The translations under genes and the position numbers were made by a program. From Pseudomonadota bacterium (GTDB lineage Bacteria; Pseudomonadota; Gammaproteobacteria; Xanthomonadales; SZUA-36), in the NCBI GenBank assembly GCA_022565025.1, contig JADFKH010000004.1, positions 1 through 34,894 of the forward strand: a stretch of DNA of 34,894 nt, given 5' to 3'. How positions within the stretch are numbered: the stretch's first letter is position 1; every line of letters starts with the position of its first letter. Under the pieces are notes generated by a model. That model had not been told where the DNA came from. It did no database searches and saw nothing but the letters and a program-made list of their open reading frames with translations. Shown here piece after piece: positions 22,981 through 31,165 of the stretch.

Positions 22981-24201
22981 CTAGTCGCCTTTACCGATCA
23001 ATTGATCTGCCGCTTGCGAGTCATCCCACCACGGGTAAAAGTCGGTTGGATCGCTAAATGCATTGGCGATACGGCTGGCAAGCTCGGCATGAGTTTGCGC
23101 TGCCCCCAGAAGCTTTTGTATATTTTCCGTAGGCGGAACCAACAGGCTGTTGGTCCAACGGGTAACCCATTGGGCGGAATCCCAGTAGGCGTCAAAAGTT
23201 TGCTGCATCCATTCTTCATCAAATGAATCCGATTTGCGTGACACGATGGCGTCCAGGTAAACGGCAGCCGCTTTGCTGGCGTTGTTCGATCCCTGCCCGG
23301 TGAGTGGGTCGTTGAGACAGACCGTATCACCCATGCCCAGTATAGAGGTGCCGTGGGGTAGGCGGCCGATCGGCTCCCTGACGGTTGGCGGAAAGCGGCC
23401 GGCCAGAATACCGTTATCATCGGTTAACTGGATGCTGTGGCAACGTTCTGCCTCCCACGGCAGAAACTGCTCCAGAATCTGTTTACTCATTTCCAGGTGC
23501 TCAGCCGGGCTCTTGACGTCGGCCCAGCAATCCATCGGCCCGCCGGGAACGCCTTCAAAAACCATAATCTCGCAAGCGCCACTGGTGGTCAGGGCCGGGA
23601 AGACGAAATACTCACCCACGCCGGGAATGATGTTAAAACACACCGCCGTATACTCCTCGCGGGGCACCATGTCGGTCACATAAGTGAGCGCCAACGCGCG
23701 CATGGGCTGGTCGAACTCAGACTTTTCAGCGTCGCGTTTGAAGATGCGCGCGACATCGCCCTTGCCCGAGGCCACCACCACCAGGTCGGCGTCGCCGGCT
23801 AGTTCTTCGAGTTCATCGATACTTGCGTGCATGATGAGCAGCTTGCCGCCGAGACGCTCGAATTCGTCCATCCAGACCGGCATTTTCACGCGCTGATCCA
23901 CTGACTGTGCCGGGGCATCAAGACGAGTAGCCCAGTCGACGGCCTTGGATCCATCGGGGCCGGCTATAGTGAAACCAATACCATCTATTTGCGGGCATTC
24001 CTCATCCCAGAGGTTGATATTTACATCACGCTCGTGCTGCAGCGCCATGTCGAACATGCATTGACTGGAAAGAACTCGGCCTTTGGCGACCTCCTGTTGA
24101 CTCCGATTGGTCACCACAGTGACGTCGTACCCGTGTCGCAGGAGTCCTAGGCCCAGTTGCAGCCCGGATTGCCCGGCGCCAATGATGGTAATTGCACGCA
24201 T
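22981..24201 (-). CDS. Styrene/indole monooxygenase-like FAD oxygenase, StyA type (copy 1)
   Basis: A 406-residue group E flavoprotein monooxygenase. It starts with the FAD Rossmann motif IIGAGQSGLQLGLGL (G8, G10, G13). It contains the substrate-domain sequence LALTYVTDMVPREEYTAVCFNIIPGVGEYF and ends the FAD fold with GDTVCLNDPLTGQGSNNASKAA, which closely resembles StyA of styrene monooxygenase. Such enzymes epoxidise vinyl or indole double bonds, use FADH2 from a separate reductase, and have no NADH site. ATG 24201 has AGGGA eight bases upstream; a longer frame to 24306 lacks homology. It heads the oxygenase-SDR-reductase operon, with the nitrilase-fold gene divergent across 223 bases. The substrate is not deducible. 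Confidence 0.88.
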   Translation of the reverse strand: MRAITIIGAGQSGLQLGLGLLRHGYDVTVVTNRSQQEVAKGRVLSSQCMFDMALQHERDVNINLWDEECPQIDGIGFTIAGPDGSKAVDWATRLDAPAQSVDQRVKMPVWMDEFERLGGKLLIMHASIDELEELAGDADLVVVASGKGDVARIFKRDAEKSEFDQPMRALALTYVTDMVPREEYTAVCFNIIPGVGEYFVFPALTTSGACEIMVFEGVPGGPMDCWADVKSPAEHLEMSKQILEQFLPWEAERCHSIQLTDDNGILAGRFPPTVREPIGRLPHGTSILGMGDTVCLNDPLTGQGSNNASKAAAVYLDAIVSRKSDSFDEEWMQQTFDAYWDSAQWVTRWTNSLLVPPTENIQKLLGAAQTHAELASRIANAFSDPTDFYPWWDDSQAADQLIGKGD

Positions 24202-24424
24202 ATTTTTTATCCCTGTCCTACGCTGGTCACAGTAAAATTTTTGGTCGCGTTTTCTGCTTGATTCGATGTCAGCACGATCTGTAGAATAGCGTAGCACAGC
24301 ACACATTCGAAAGCTGCCATTGCGCGGCGTGAATCAAGACGATCAAAACACTCTGGATGCGGAGGATGCCACGCACTGCACCGGTGGCGTGTGATTCATC
24401 TCAACATCGTGCAAGGAGAACACA
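24202..24424. promoter_or_regulatory. Divergent control region of the oxygenase/nitrilase-fold cluster
   Basis: This 223-base region separates two outward-reading units. A perfect 8-base inverted pair, CTTGATTC (24257-24264) and GAATCAAG (24331-24338), lies centred in it, 66 bases apart. Nearer the nitrilase gene, GCCAC and GTGGC flank a shorter possible hairpin. The SD for 24425 is AGGAG just before the ATG. No dedicated regulator gene lies next to it. Confidence 0.35.
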
Positions 24425-25483
24425 ATGATAGAGCCGTATAACGCTGTTGGACTGGTCCCGACCATGTGGGGCATACGCAAACGCGAGGATATCTTCAAGA
24501 ACATCGAACATCACAAACACATGCTCAAAGCAGCCTGCTGGTTGTCGGACATCGATTTACCCGTCCGCTTGGTCGCCATACCCGAAGGCGCCCTGCAGGG
24601 GTTTAACGACGAAGTCATGGATGCTGATCACGTGGAGTATGCCAATACCTGCGCGATTGATATCCCGGGTCCGGAAACCGATGCACTGGGAGCACTGGCG
24701 AAACAGTTTGGTGTGTATATCATCGCCCAGGCCAAGGCCCGTCACCCGAAGTTCAAGGATCGCTTTTTTAATATCGGGTTTATCCTCAATGATGAAGGTG
24801 AGATCATTTTGCAGCATTACAAAACGGTCACCCTGCTACCAGTTGAGCACTCGATGACACCGCATGACGTGTTCGACTGGTGGGTGGAAGAGTATGGCTA
24901 TAATCTGGATGCCTTCTGGCCGGTGGTGGATACACCGCTGGGTCGACTGGGGATCATGATGGCCAACGAAGGATCCTATCCGGAAAATGCACGGGCCCTG
25001 GCCATGAACGGTTGTGAGGTGGTATACCGCGCCGCGATCCCGCACCCTGCTGCAGCAAATGATTATTTTGAAATTCAAAACCGGGCACGGGCGCTGGACA
25101 ACAATATGTTTGTGATCGCCCCCAATATGGGCACCTACTATCTTAACCAGGATTCAGAAACACCCATTGACACGTTTGGCGGTGCCTCCATGATCGTGAA
25201 TTACCGCGGTCAGATTGTTGGTAAGCAGGCCTACGGCGGAGTCTCCACCTGGGTCTCTGGGCCCATTGATATAGCGGCCCTGCGCCACCATCGCGCCAAC
25301 TCGCAGTGGACCAACTGGATGAAAGACCTGAAGACCGAATTGTATCAGCAACTCTATGCCAAGGAGATCTACCCCAAGAACCTGTATCTGGATCGCGCAC
25401 CGATGAAACATGCCGAGTTCAAGGAAAAGGTGACCAATAAACAGATCAGCCTGATGCAGGAAAGGGGTATCTGGAAAAAGTAA
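24425..25483 (+). CDS. Nitrilase-superfamily protein lacking the catalytic Cys
   Basis: A 352-residue protein with the nitrilase/amidase fold, aligning best with aliphatic amidase and formamidase types. The catalytic triad of this superfamily is Glu-Lys-Cys. Glu54 is present in IPEGALQGF and Lys133 in HYKTVTLLP. At the nucleophile position canonical members read GRLGxxICYDxxFPE, but here the sequence is GRLGIMMANEGSYPE, so residue 180 is Ala (codon GCC, 24962-24964). The following ENARALAMNGCEVV fits the canonical pattern, making the register secure. Cys197 lies too late to serve. It may be a binding or scaffolding pseudoenzyme, or use another nucleophile. AGGAG lies six bases upstream of the ATG. 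It is divergent from the oxygenase operon and convergent with the ALDH, separated by a hairpin terminator. Confidence 0.84.
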   Translation: MIEPYNAVGLVPTMWGIRKREDIFKNIEHHKHMLKAACWLSDIDLPVRLVAIPEGALQGFNDEVMDADHVEYANTCAIDIPGPETDALGALAKQFGVYIIAQAKARHPKFKDRFFNIGFILNDEGEIILQHYKTVTLLPVEHSMTPHDVFDWWVEEYGYNLDAFWPVVDTPLGRLGIMMANEGSYPENARALAMNGCEVVYRAAIPHPAAANDYFEIQNRARALDNNMFVIAPNMGTYYLNQDSETPIDTFGGASMIVNYRGQIVGKQAYGGVSTWVSGPIDIAALRHHRANSQWTNWMKDLKTELYQQLYAKEIYPKNLYLDRAPMKHAEFKEKVTNKQISLMQERGIWKK

Positions 25484-25544
25484 ATAAACTAGGAGCTTGT
25501 CCGTTCAGTAACTAAAATAGAGAGCGTTAGGGTGATTGGTATCG

Positions 25545-25577
25545 GCCGCAAATTACGCAAATTACGTAATTTGCGGC
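25545..25577. terminator. Bidirectional hairpin terminator
   Basis: A perfect 13-base inverted repeat, GCCGCAAATTACG (25545-25557) and its complement (25565-25577), encloses a seven-base loop. It is followed by TAAAAAA on the plus strand, the A-run acting as the U-run for minus-strand transcripts. It lies between the convergent nitrilase-fold and ALDH genes, so it would stop both transcripts. The plus-strand side lacks a strong T-run. Confidence 0.7.
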
Positions 25578-25603
25578 TAAAAAACTAAGGGCCGGTAAGT
25601 GGT

Positions 25604-27067
25604 TCAGCCTGCGACCGGCAGTTGCACCGTGATCCATTTCCACTCGGTCAGCGTATCGATGTCGATATCCGTGCCCTCACGCCCGAAACCACTGCTGCCC
25701 ATGCCACCGAAGGGTACGTGGGGTTCGTCGGCCAGGGTCGGAGCATTGATGTGCACCATTCCGGCATTGATCGACTGGGCGAATGTCAGGGCTTTATCGA
25801 TATCCTGAGTAAAGACGGCCGCACTCAAGCCGAATTCGGTATCGTTGGCCTTCTCCAGAGCTTCGTCCGCGCTGTCCACAGGGTAAATCGAGGTCACCGG
25901 GCCAAAGGTTTCCTCGCGGCACACCACCATCTCTTCGTTTACCCCGGTCAGTATGGTGGGTTGGCAACGGTTGCCGACCCAGTCACCACCGGTGATCACC
26001 GTTGCACCCTTGCTCTTCGCGTCCTCGATATGAGTGCGAACCCGGTTGCGCTGGCGATCGCTGATTATGGGGCCCAGCCAGGTATCCGCATCGCGCAGAT
26101 CGCCCATGCCCAGGCCTTCGGCAGTGCTCTTGAACTTCGCCAGGAATTCGTCCAGCACCTCTTGTTCGACGTAGATTCGGCTGGAGGCCATGCACGCCTG
26201 GCCCTGGAAAAAGAACGTGCCGAAGGCGGCCGCCTGCACGGCGGCATCGATATTTGCATCTTTGAGGATCACCAGGGGATTTTTGCCACCCATTTCCAGC
26301 ACGACGCGCCTCATATTCTTGCCGCAGAGCGCAGCAATGTGCTTGCCGACACGGCAAGAGCCGGTGAACATCACGCAGCGCACCAGTGGGTGTGTGGTCA
26401 GACTGTCGCCGATATCAGCGCCCAGACCCGTAACGACATTCAGCACGCCGTCGGGTAATCCGGCTTCCTGGTACAGTTCCGCCAGACGCAAGGCGGTGAC
26501 CGAGGCCATTTCGGAGGCCAACATGACCACTGTGTTGCCGGTCGCCAGCGGCGCGGCGCTCAATTTCGTTTGCTTCAATAAGGGCACGTTGAACGGCGTA
26601 ATGCTGGCGATTACGCCCAGGGGCTGACGCAGGCTGAAACTCAGCCTGCCGGGAATATCCGACGGGATGGTATCGCCGCGCACCTGGCGCGCGACCCCGG
26701 CGGCGGCCCGCAGGCAGCCAATCGCGTATTGCAGCTCGAACTGCGCCTTACCCAAGGGAGAACCCACTTCATCGATCAGAATATCGACGAATTCCTGCCG
26801 GTTCTCCTCCAGCAACTCCGCGGTTTTGCAAAGAATGGCTTCCCGTTCCGAAGCCAGCGTTGTCGAGTAGGAGGTGAAGGCCTGGTGGGCTGTTTGCACG
26901 GCTTTGTCGATGTCCTGCGCTGTGCCTGCTGCGAGTTGGGCGAATACGGAGTCGTCTTCCGGGTTTAGATCATCCAGATACTGCCCGGAATCCGAGGGCT
27001 CAGGCCGGCCTGCGATCCAGTGATTCCACCTCTTGATGTTCTTCAGGTTTTCTGCTGCTGTTGACAC
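25604..27067 (-). CDS. Aldehyde dehydrogenase with an altered cofactor motif
   Basis: A 487-residue NAD(P)-dependent aldehyde dehydrogenase, similar to benzaldehyde/vanillin/succinate-semialdehyde types. Catalytic Cys292 (FFFQGQACMASSRIYVE), general base Glu258 (VLEMGGKNPLV) and oxyanion Asn160 (ITPFNVPL) are present, with the Rossmann motif FTGSCRVGKHIA. The conserved Lys that contacts the NAD ribose, normally in VVLKPSE, is Leu183 (VVMLASE; codon TTG at 26521-26519). The GTG start at 27067-27065 has GGGAG six bases away. An ATG at 27115 is possible, but its SD is poor. It lies between the nitrilase-fold gene (convergent) and the second oxygenase (divergent) and probably handles an aldehyde released by oxygenation. 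Confidence 0.9.
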   Translation of the reverse strand: MSTAAENLKNIKRWNHWIAGRPEPSDSGQYLDDLNPEDDSVFAQLAAGTAQDIDKAVQTAHQAFTSYSTTLASEREAILCKTAELLEENRQEFVDILIDEVGSPLGKAQFELQYAIGCLRAAAGVARQVRGDTIPSDIPGRLSFSLRQPLGVIASITPFNVPLLKQTKLSAAPLATGNTVVMLASEMASVTALRLAELYQEAGLPDGVLNVVTGLGADIGDSLTTHPLVRCVMFTGSCRVGKHIAALCGKNMRRVVLEMGGKNPLVILKDANIDAAVQAAAFGTFFFQGQACMASSRIYVEQEVLDEFLAKFKSTAEGLGMGDLRDADTWLGPIISDRQRNRVRTHIEDAKSKGATVITGGDWVGNRCQPTILTGVNEEMVVCREETFGPVTSIYPVDSADEALEKANDTEFGLSAAVFTQDIDKALTFAQSINAGMVHINAPTLADEPHVPFGGMGSSGFGREGTDIDIDTLTEWKWITVQLPVAG

Positions 27068-27339
27068 GCCGTTCTCCCGGGTGGGTTCTTTAGATTTTCT
27101 AAGTATACTGCTCATCGTCCAACATATCACTGGCGCCGGCGGCCAATGCAGGCGCGTCCAATTGCTACCATTCATTGTTGTTGCTCTGCGTTTCCCTTAT
27201 GCTATTTACGGGAGACGCCTGCGGAATCGACCTGTCGCTCAACCAATAAATTAAAAAACTACATCGTTCGTCGGAAACGCTGCATCGGAAAAAGGCCAGC
27301 CTGAACTACACGTTCGGCGAATAAGATGGGGAGTCTGGT

Positions 27340-28704
27340 ATGAGGAAGATCGCTATCATCGGCGCGGGCCAGGCGGGCCTGCTCGCCGCCCATGCCCTCC
27401 ACCAAAAGGGCTACGAGGTCACGCTGTACTCTGACAAGACAGCGGACGACTTTCTCACCAAGACACGACCGACGGGTACTGCCGCCCGGTTCCACATGTC
27501 GCTCGAGTTCGAACGCGAACTGGGGCTTGAGCACTGGGGAGACGTGGCGCCTCGCGGCGACGGAGTGCATCTGCACTTCTGCCAGAAAAAGGGCAACGTG
27601 TTTCTGACTCTGCTGGGTCGTCTGGACGATTATTATCTGGCGATCGATGTCAGACTGCAAAGCGCAACCTGGATACGCGATCTGATAGAACAGGGTTGCC
27701 CGGTCGAAATCGAGAACGTCACCATCGATCGGCTCGAAGAGATCGCGGCCGAGAACGATCTGAGCATCGTGGCGGCGGGAAGGGGAGAAATTCAGCAACT
27801 CTTCCCGCGCGATGAGGCCCGCAGCACTTATGACCGATCCCAACGATATCTGGCCATGGTGTGTGTGCACGGGATCCCCATGAACTTCGACTACGCCCCA
27901 CATTTCCGGCCGGTGAAGTTCAATTTCTTCGCCCCGCATGGTGAGTGTTTCTGGGTCCCCTGGTATTCGATGAAGGGGCAGCAATCCTGGAGCCTCGTAT
28001 TCGAAGCCAAGGATGGCGGCCCATTTGACCGTTTTCGCGAGGTTAAGACCGGTCAACAGGCACTCGATCGAGCCAGAGAGGTGGTCAAGGATATGGCGCC
28101 CTGGGACTACGAGTGGATGAAGGATGCGGAACTGTGCGACGAGAATTCATGGCTGGTGGGCAGCTTCACACCGCAGGTTCGACAAGTGGTCGGGACACTC
28201 CCGTCGGGACGACATGTGATCGCCCTGGGTGACACGGCCCAATCTCTGGACCCGATTGCGGGTGAGGGAGCAAATAATGGCAACAAGATGGCACGCAATC
28301 TCGTCGAATGCGTGTTGGAACGGGAGGACCGCTCCTTCGACGCGGACTGGATGCGGGGCACGTTCGATCGTTTCTGGGAACGGCACCGCTACATCGACAT
28401 GTTCACGAACACGCTGCTCGAGCCACTTACCGACGCCGGCAAGATACTGCTCGTGGCGCAATATGGCAGTACAGCGGAACGCGGCAACAACAGTCCGCAG
28501 CAGAAGATAGCCAATGCCTTCGTCAACAATTTTAATGATCCGATCCTACTCACGGAAGCCTTCCACAGTAAAAAGAAGGCCAGGCAGGTGGTGAAAGAAG
28601 CGTTCGGTTCGTCGTATTGGCCGGTGCTCCGCGGAGGCCTTGGCATCGCCAAAGCGCAGCTCCTGCAGTTACTGGGCAAACCCGGGGGTCATCCGGGAAC
28701 CTGA
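27340..28704 (+). CDS. Styrene/indole monooxygenase-like FAD oxygenase, StyA type (copy 2)
   Basis: A second group E monooxygenase, 454 residues, with the same architecture as the protein at 22981-24201. It has an N-terminal IIGAGQAGLLAAHAL Rossmann motif, a substrate domain (about 110-300; FRPVKFNFFAPHGECFW), and GDTAQSLDPIAGEGANNGNKMA near residue 300. That motif is less typical of StyA proper (DPIAGEGANN instead of NDPLTGQGSNN). The protein is longer at the C-terminus, where a basic tail follows residue about 390. The GGGGAG before ATG 27340 is six bases away. It is divergent from the ALDH across about 270 bases and needs an outside reductase, most simply the 21084 protein. Its substrate probably differs from copy 1. 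Confidence 0.83.
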   Translation: MRKIAIIGAGQAGLLAAHALHQKGYEVTLYSDKTADDFLTKTRPTGTAARFHMSLEFERELGLEHWGDVAPRGDGVHLHFCQKKGNVFLTLLGRLDDYYLAIDVRLQSATWIRDLIEQGCPVEIENVTIDRLEEIAAENDLSIVAAGRGEIQQLFPRDEARSTYDRSQRYLAMVCVHGIPMNFDYAPHFRPVKFNFFAPHGECFWVPWYSMKGQQSWSLVFEAKDGGPFDRFREVKTGQQALDRAREVVKDMAPWDYEWMKDAELCDENSWLVGSFTPQVRQVVGTLPSGRHVIALGDTAQSLDPIAGEGANNGNKMARNLVECVLEREDRSFDADWMRGTFDRFWERHRYIDMFTNTLLEPLTDAGKILLVAQYGSTAERGNNSPQQKIANAFVNNFNDPILLTEAFHSKKKARQVVKEAFGSSYWPVLRGGLGIAKAQLLQLLGKPGGHPGT

Positions 28705-28716
28705 ACCTCTCTTCCC

Positions 28717-30006
28717 TCAGGCACCGCGCTCCCGATTGTAAAGCCTGCCTAAATAAATACCCACACCAGCCCAAATAGCTGCGATGCCGGAGCCCACCAA
28801 AGCGACCGCCCCCATGCCTAAACCGAGGCCTTGGGTCAAACCGGTAAAGAACCAAGCGGTAGCCATATCACCGCCGCGGTAGACCACAATATCAATCACC
28901 GGTTTGGCTTTAAAGCGGGTCTCCCTGTCCACTTCCGTGAACAACATTTCCCTTGCAGGTCGTGTCACTGCGTAGTTGCCAGAACGCCGCGCCACCTGTA
29001 TAGCCAGCAAGATAACAATGATCGGCGCAAACGCCAATACCAACATCCCCGCAACGATAAGTACGGGCAGTAAGGCCAGGGTAAACCCCATACCAAACTT
29101 TCCAAGCAGACGGCCGGTAGCAAAAAATGCAAGCCCAAAGGTCAGAACATTGACAATCCAGTCTATGCCACCCAGGATCTGCGTGCGTGCCGATCGGTCG
29201 AATTCAGCCAGCAAGTTCTTTTGCTCAAAATATACAAACGACCCGATCATCGTGTAAAGGAATATAAAAATACCGATAGCCAACAGGTAGGGATTGGTAA
29301 AAAACAATTTGAAGCCGACCAAGGGATTGCCGCCAATTTTTGCTTTGCTAAGATCAGCGTGAACCGCTTCATTATGCAGCTGAGTGACTTTGAGCTTACT
29401 CAGATACAAAATCAGGGGCACTGGAAGGACCAGCATGCCCGCGGCTATCAACATCAACGTGTGCGTGCCGACCATGCCCGCAAATAAAGCAGGAATCAAC
29501 GGTCCCAACAAGGCCCCTGCACTGGCGCCGGCCGCAATGACCGCAAACAATCGCTTAGCCTGCTCCTTATTGAACAGGTCTGACATGAAGCTCCAGAACA
29601 CCGAAATATGAAACAAGGCGAACACACTCACCCAGACGTAGAAGGATTTATCAATCAGCGTTTGGTCTTCAGCGGCCGTGACGGCCAAATAAAACAGCAT
29701 AAAACTAACTGCAAAAAAGGCATAAACACCGGGCACCAGGCGCTGAAATCTAATACGTGAAACGGCAATACCATAAAGCGCGACTACGCCGGTGCTGATA
29801 AAGAAGTTTAGCGTCCAGAGAAAGCTTAGCTCCGCATCCGTCCAGTCACTGGCCATGGCGTCTCGAACGGGCCGCAGAATGTAATAGGCGGTCATCAAAA
29901 TGAATACAAAGGCAAAAGAAATGGAAGTTGCTTTTACTTCTGTTTCCTCAATATTTGCCGCCCGCTGCAGGAATCGAGTTAAAAAATTACCGTTGTGCTT
30001 AGACAT
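28717..30006 (-). CDS. ADP/ATP-translocase-like (Npt1/Npt2-type) membrane carrier
   Basis: A 429-residue protein with about twelve hydrophobic segments. The N-terminal region KATSISFAFVFILMTAYYILRPVRDAM is the family signature of Npt/Tlc nucleotide transporters and their free-living relatives. SFMSDLFNKEQAKRLFAVIAAGASAGALLGP is the MFS-like conserved loop of this group. Known members exchange ATP/ADP or NAD in intracellular bacteria and chloroplasts. Many free-living Proteobacteria carry shorter relatives of unproven substrate. The end is 12 bases from the convergent oxygenase stop. A divergent diheme cytochrome c gene lies upstream. A nucleotide cargo here is an extrapolation. Confidence 0.75.
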   Translation of the reverse strand: MSKHNGNFLTRFLQRAANIEETEVKATSISFAFVFILMTAYYILRPVRDAMASDWTDAELSFLWTLNFFISTGVVALYGIAVSRIRFQRLVPGVYAFFAVSFMLFYLAVTAAEDQTLIDKSFYVWVSVFALFHISVFWSFMSDLFNKEQAKRLFAVIAAGASAGALLGPLIPALFAGMVGTHTLMLIAAGMLVLPVPLILYLSKLKVTQLHNEAVHADLSKAKIGGNPLVGFKLFFTNPYLLAIGIFIFLYTMIGSFVYFEQKNLLAEFDRSARTQILGGIDWIVNVLTFGLAFFATGRLLGKFGMGFTLALLPVLIVAGMLVLAFAPIIVILLAIQVARRSGNYAVTRPAREMLFTEVDRETRFKAKPVIDIVVYRGGDMATAWFFTGLTQGLGLGMGAVALVGSGIAAIWAGVGIYLGRLYNRERGA

Positions 30007-30128
30007 CCCAATACCTACTTTCCGCTGGTATTCATTCGACAGTGTCTTTTTTCATAATTACTCCTGCTAACTCATACAATGTTGGTCGGCTAAGTGTATA
30101 GCCAATATTACGCACTTTCCCCTGTTCT

Positions 30129-30134
30129 TATAAT
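30129..30134 (+). promoter_or_regulatory. Candidate -10 box upstream of the cytochrome c gene
   Basis: A perfect TATAAT lies 91 bases before the cytochrome c start, in the AT-rich 219-base divergent gap. The matching -35 (TATTAC at 30106-30111, 17-base spacer) is weak. Only the -10 is convincing. Confidence 0.3.
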
Positions 30135-30225
30135 TGCTGCAAGTACCTCCAACTTTCTAGGATTCGATTTGACCGGCAAGCTGCAGTAGCATCATCAGCA
30201 CTTCTTCAATATGAAAGGAAACGTA

Positions 30226-31095
30226 ATGTTTCGAAAACTGTTGGTAACTTCATTATCTGTACTTGGCTCATTCAATAACCTATCCGTGCTTGCAGCAGAT
30301 GAGGTGCTCTTGGAACGCGGGGCTTATTTGACGGAAGGTATTGTCGCCTGCGGCAATTGCCATACCCCCAAGACAGCGGATGCAGTCCCAATAGAATCCA
30401 TGCAGTTTGCAGGAGGCTTTGTAATCGAAGAGCCCGCTTTTAAAGCCTATGCTCCAAATATCACCATGGACAAAGAAACCGGGATTGGTAGCTGGACGGA
30501 TGAAGAAATAGTCCGATCAATAAGAGAAGGCATCCGCCCTGATGGCACCCTTATTGGGCCACCCATGCCGTTTTTGAATTACAGAAATATTTCTGACCGT
30601 GACGTTAAAGCTATTGTCGCCTATATGCGTACAATCGAACCAGTAAAAAACGTTGTGCCTAAATCCGATTACAAAATTCCCCTACCACCCAACTGGGGCC
30701 CGCCGGTAGGAAATGTGGCCGAAGTTTCAAAAGATGACCCTCTTGCTTACGCCACTTATGTGGCTACAACACTGGGACACTGCAACGAATGTCATACCCC
30801 AATGATTCACGGAGAGTATGACTTCAGCCGCACCGGTATGGGTGGCAATCGTTATGTCGGCATTTTTGGTTTGAAGATCACTACGGTTTCCGCCAATATC
30901 ACGTCTCACAAAGAACTCGGAATCGGAAACTGGACAGACGATCAAATCAAGACCGCGATCACCGACGGTATCCGGCCTGACGGACGGATGTTGGCACCTG
31001 CGATGGGTTTCCCGTACTACAAAAATATTGATGAACAAGACCTGGATGCTTTGGTGCTATACATTCGTTCATTGAAGCCGCAGCCTGCAGAGTGA
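30226..31095 (+). CDS. Periplasmic diheme cytochrome c
   Basis: A 289-residue exported cytochrome with signal peptide MFRKLLVTSLSVLGSFNNLSVLAA and two CxxCH haem sites, C42-C45-H46 (CGNCH) and C186-C189-H190 (CNECH). Each half has a similar body (NITMDKETGIGSWTDEEIVRSIREGIRPDG and NITSHKELGIGNWTDDQIKTAITDGIRPDG), so the gene arose by duplication of a monohaem domain. Distal Met ligands probably lie in PPMPFLNY and PAMGFPYY. This type accompanies alcohol or aldehyde dehydrogenases as electron acceptor, but none is adjacent here. The ATG at 30226 is preceded by AAGGA six bases away; an ATG five codons earlier is weaker. Its partner is unknown. Confidence 0.9.
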   Translation: MFRKLLVTSLSVLGSFNNLSVLAADEVLLERGAYLTEGIVACGNCHTPKTADAVPIESMQFAGGFVIEEPAFKAYAPNITMDKETGIGSWTDEEIVRSIREGIRPDGTLIGPPMPFLNYRNISDRDVKAIVAYMRTIEPVKNVVPKSDYKIPLPPNWGPPVGNVAEVSKDDPLAYATYVATTLGHCNECHTPMIHGEYDFSRTGMGGNRYVGIFGLKITTVSANITSHKELGIGNWTDDQIKTAITDGIRPDGRMLAPAMGFPYYKNIDEQDLDALVLYIRSLKPQPAE

Positions 31096-31165
31096 CATTA
31101 AAAGCCTGGTTGGAACATGGGATCGATTTGCGCTGACAGAAGTAATTTGCACCATGCGCTCATCC

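Noticed and set aside
21084..28704. Assignment as the indole-acetate (iac) or styrene (sty) cluster
   Set aside because: The iac dioxygenase and acyl-CoA-type genes and the sty isomerase and sensor genes are absent, so only single families overlap.
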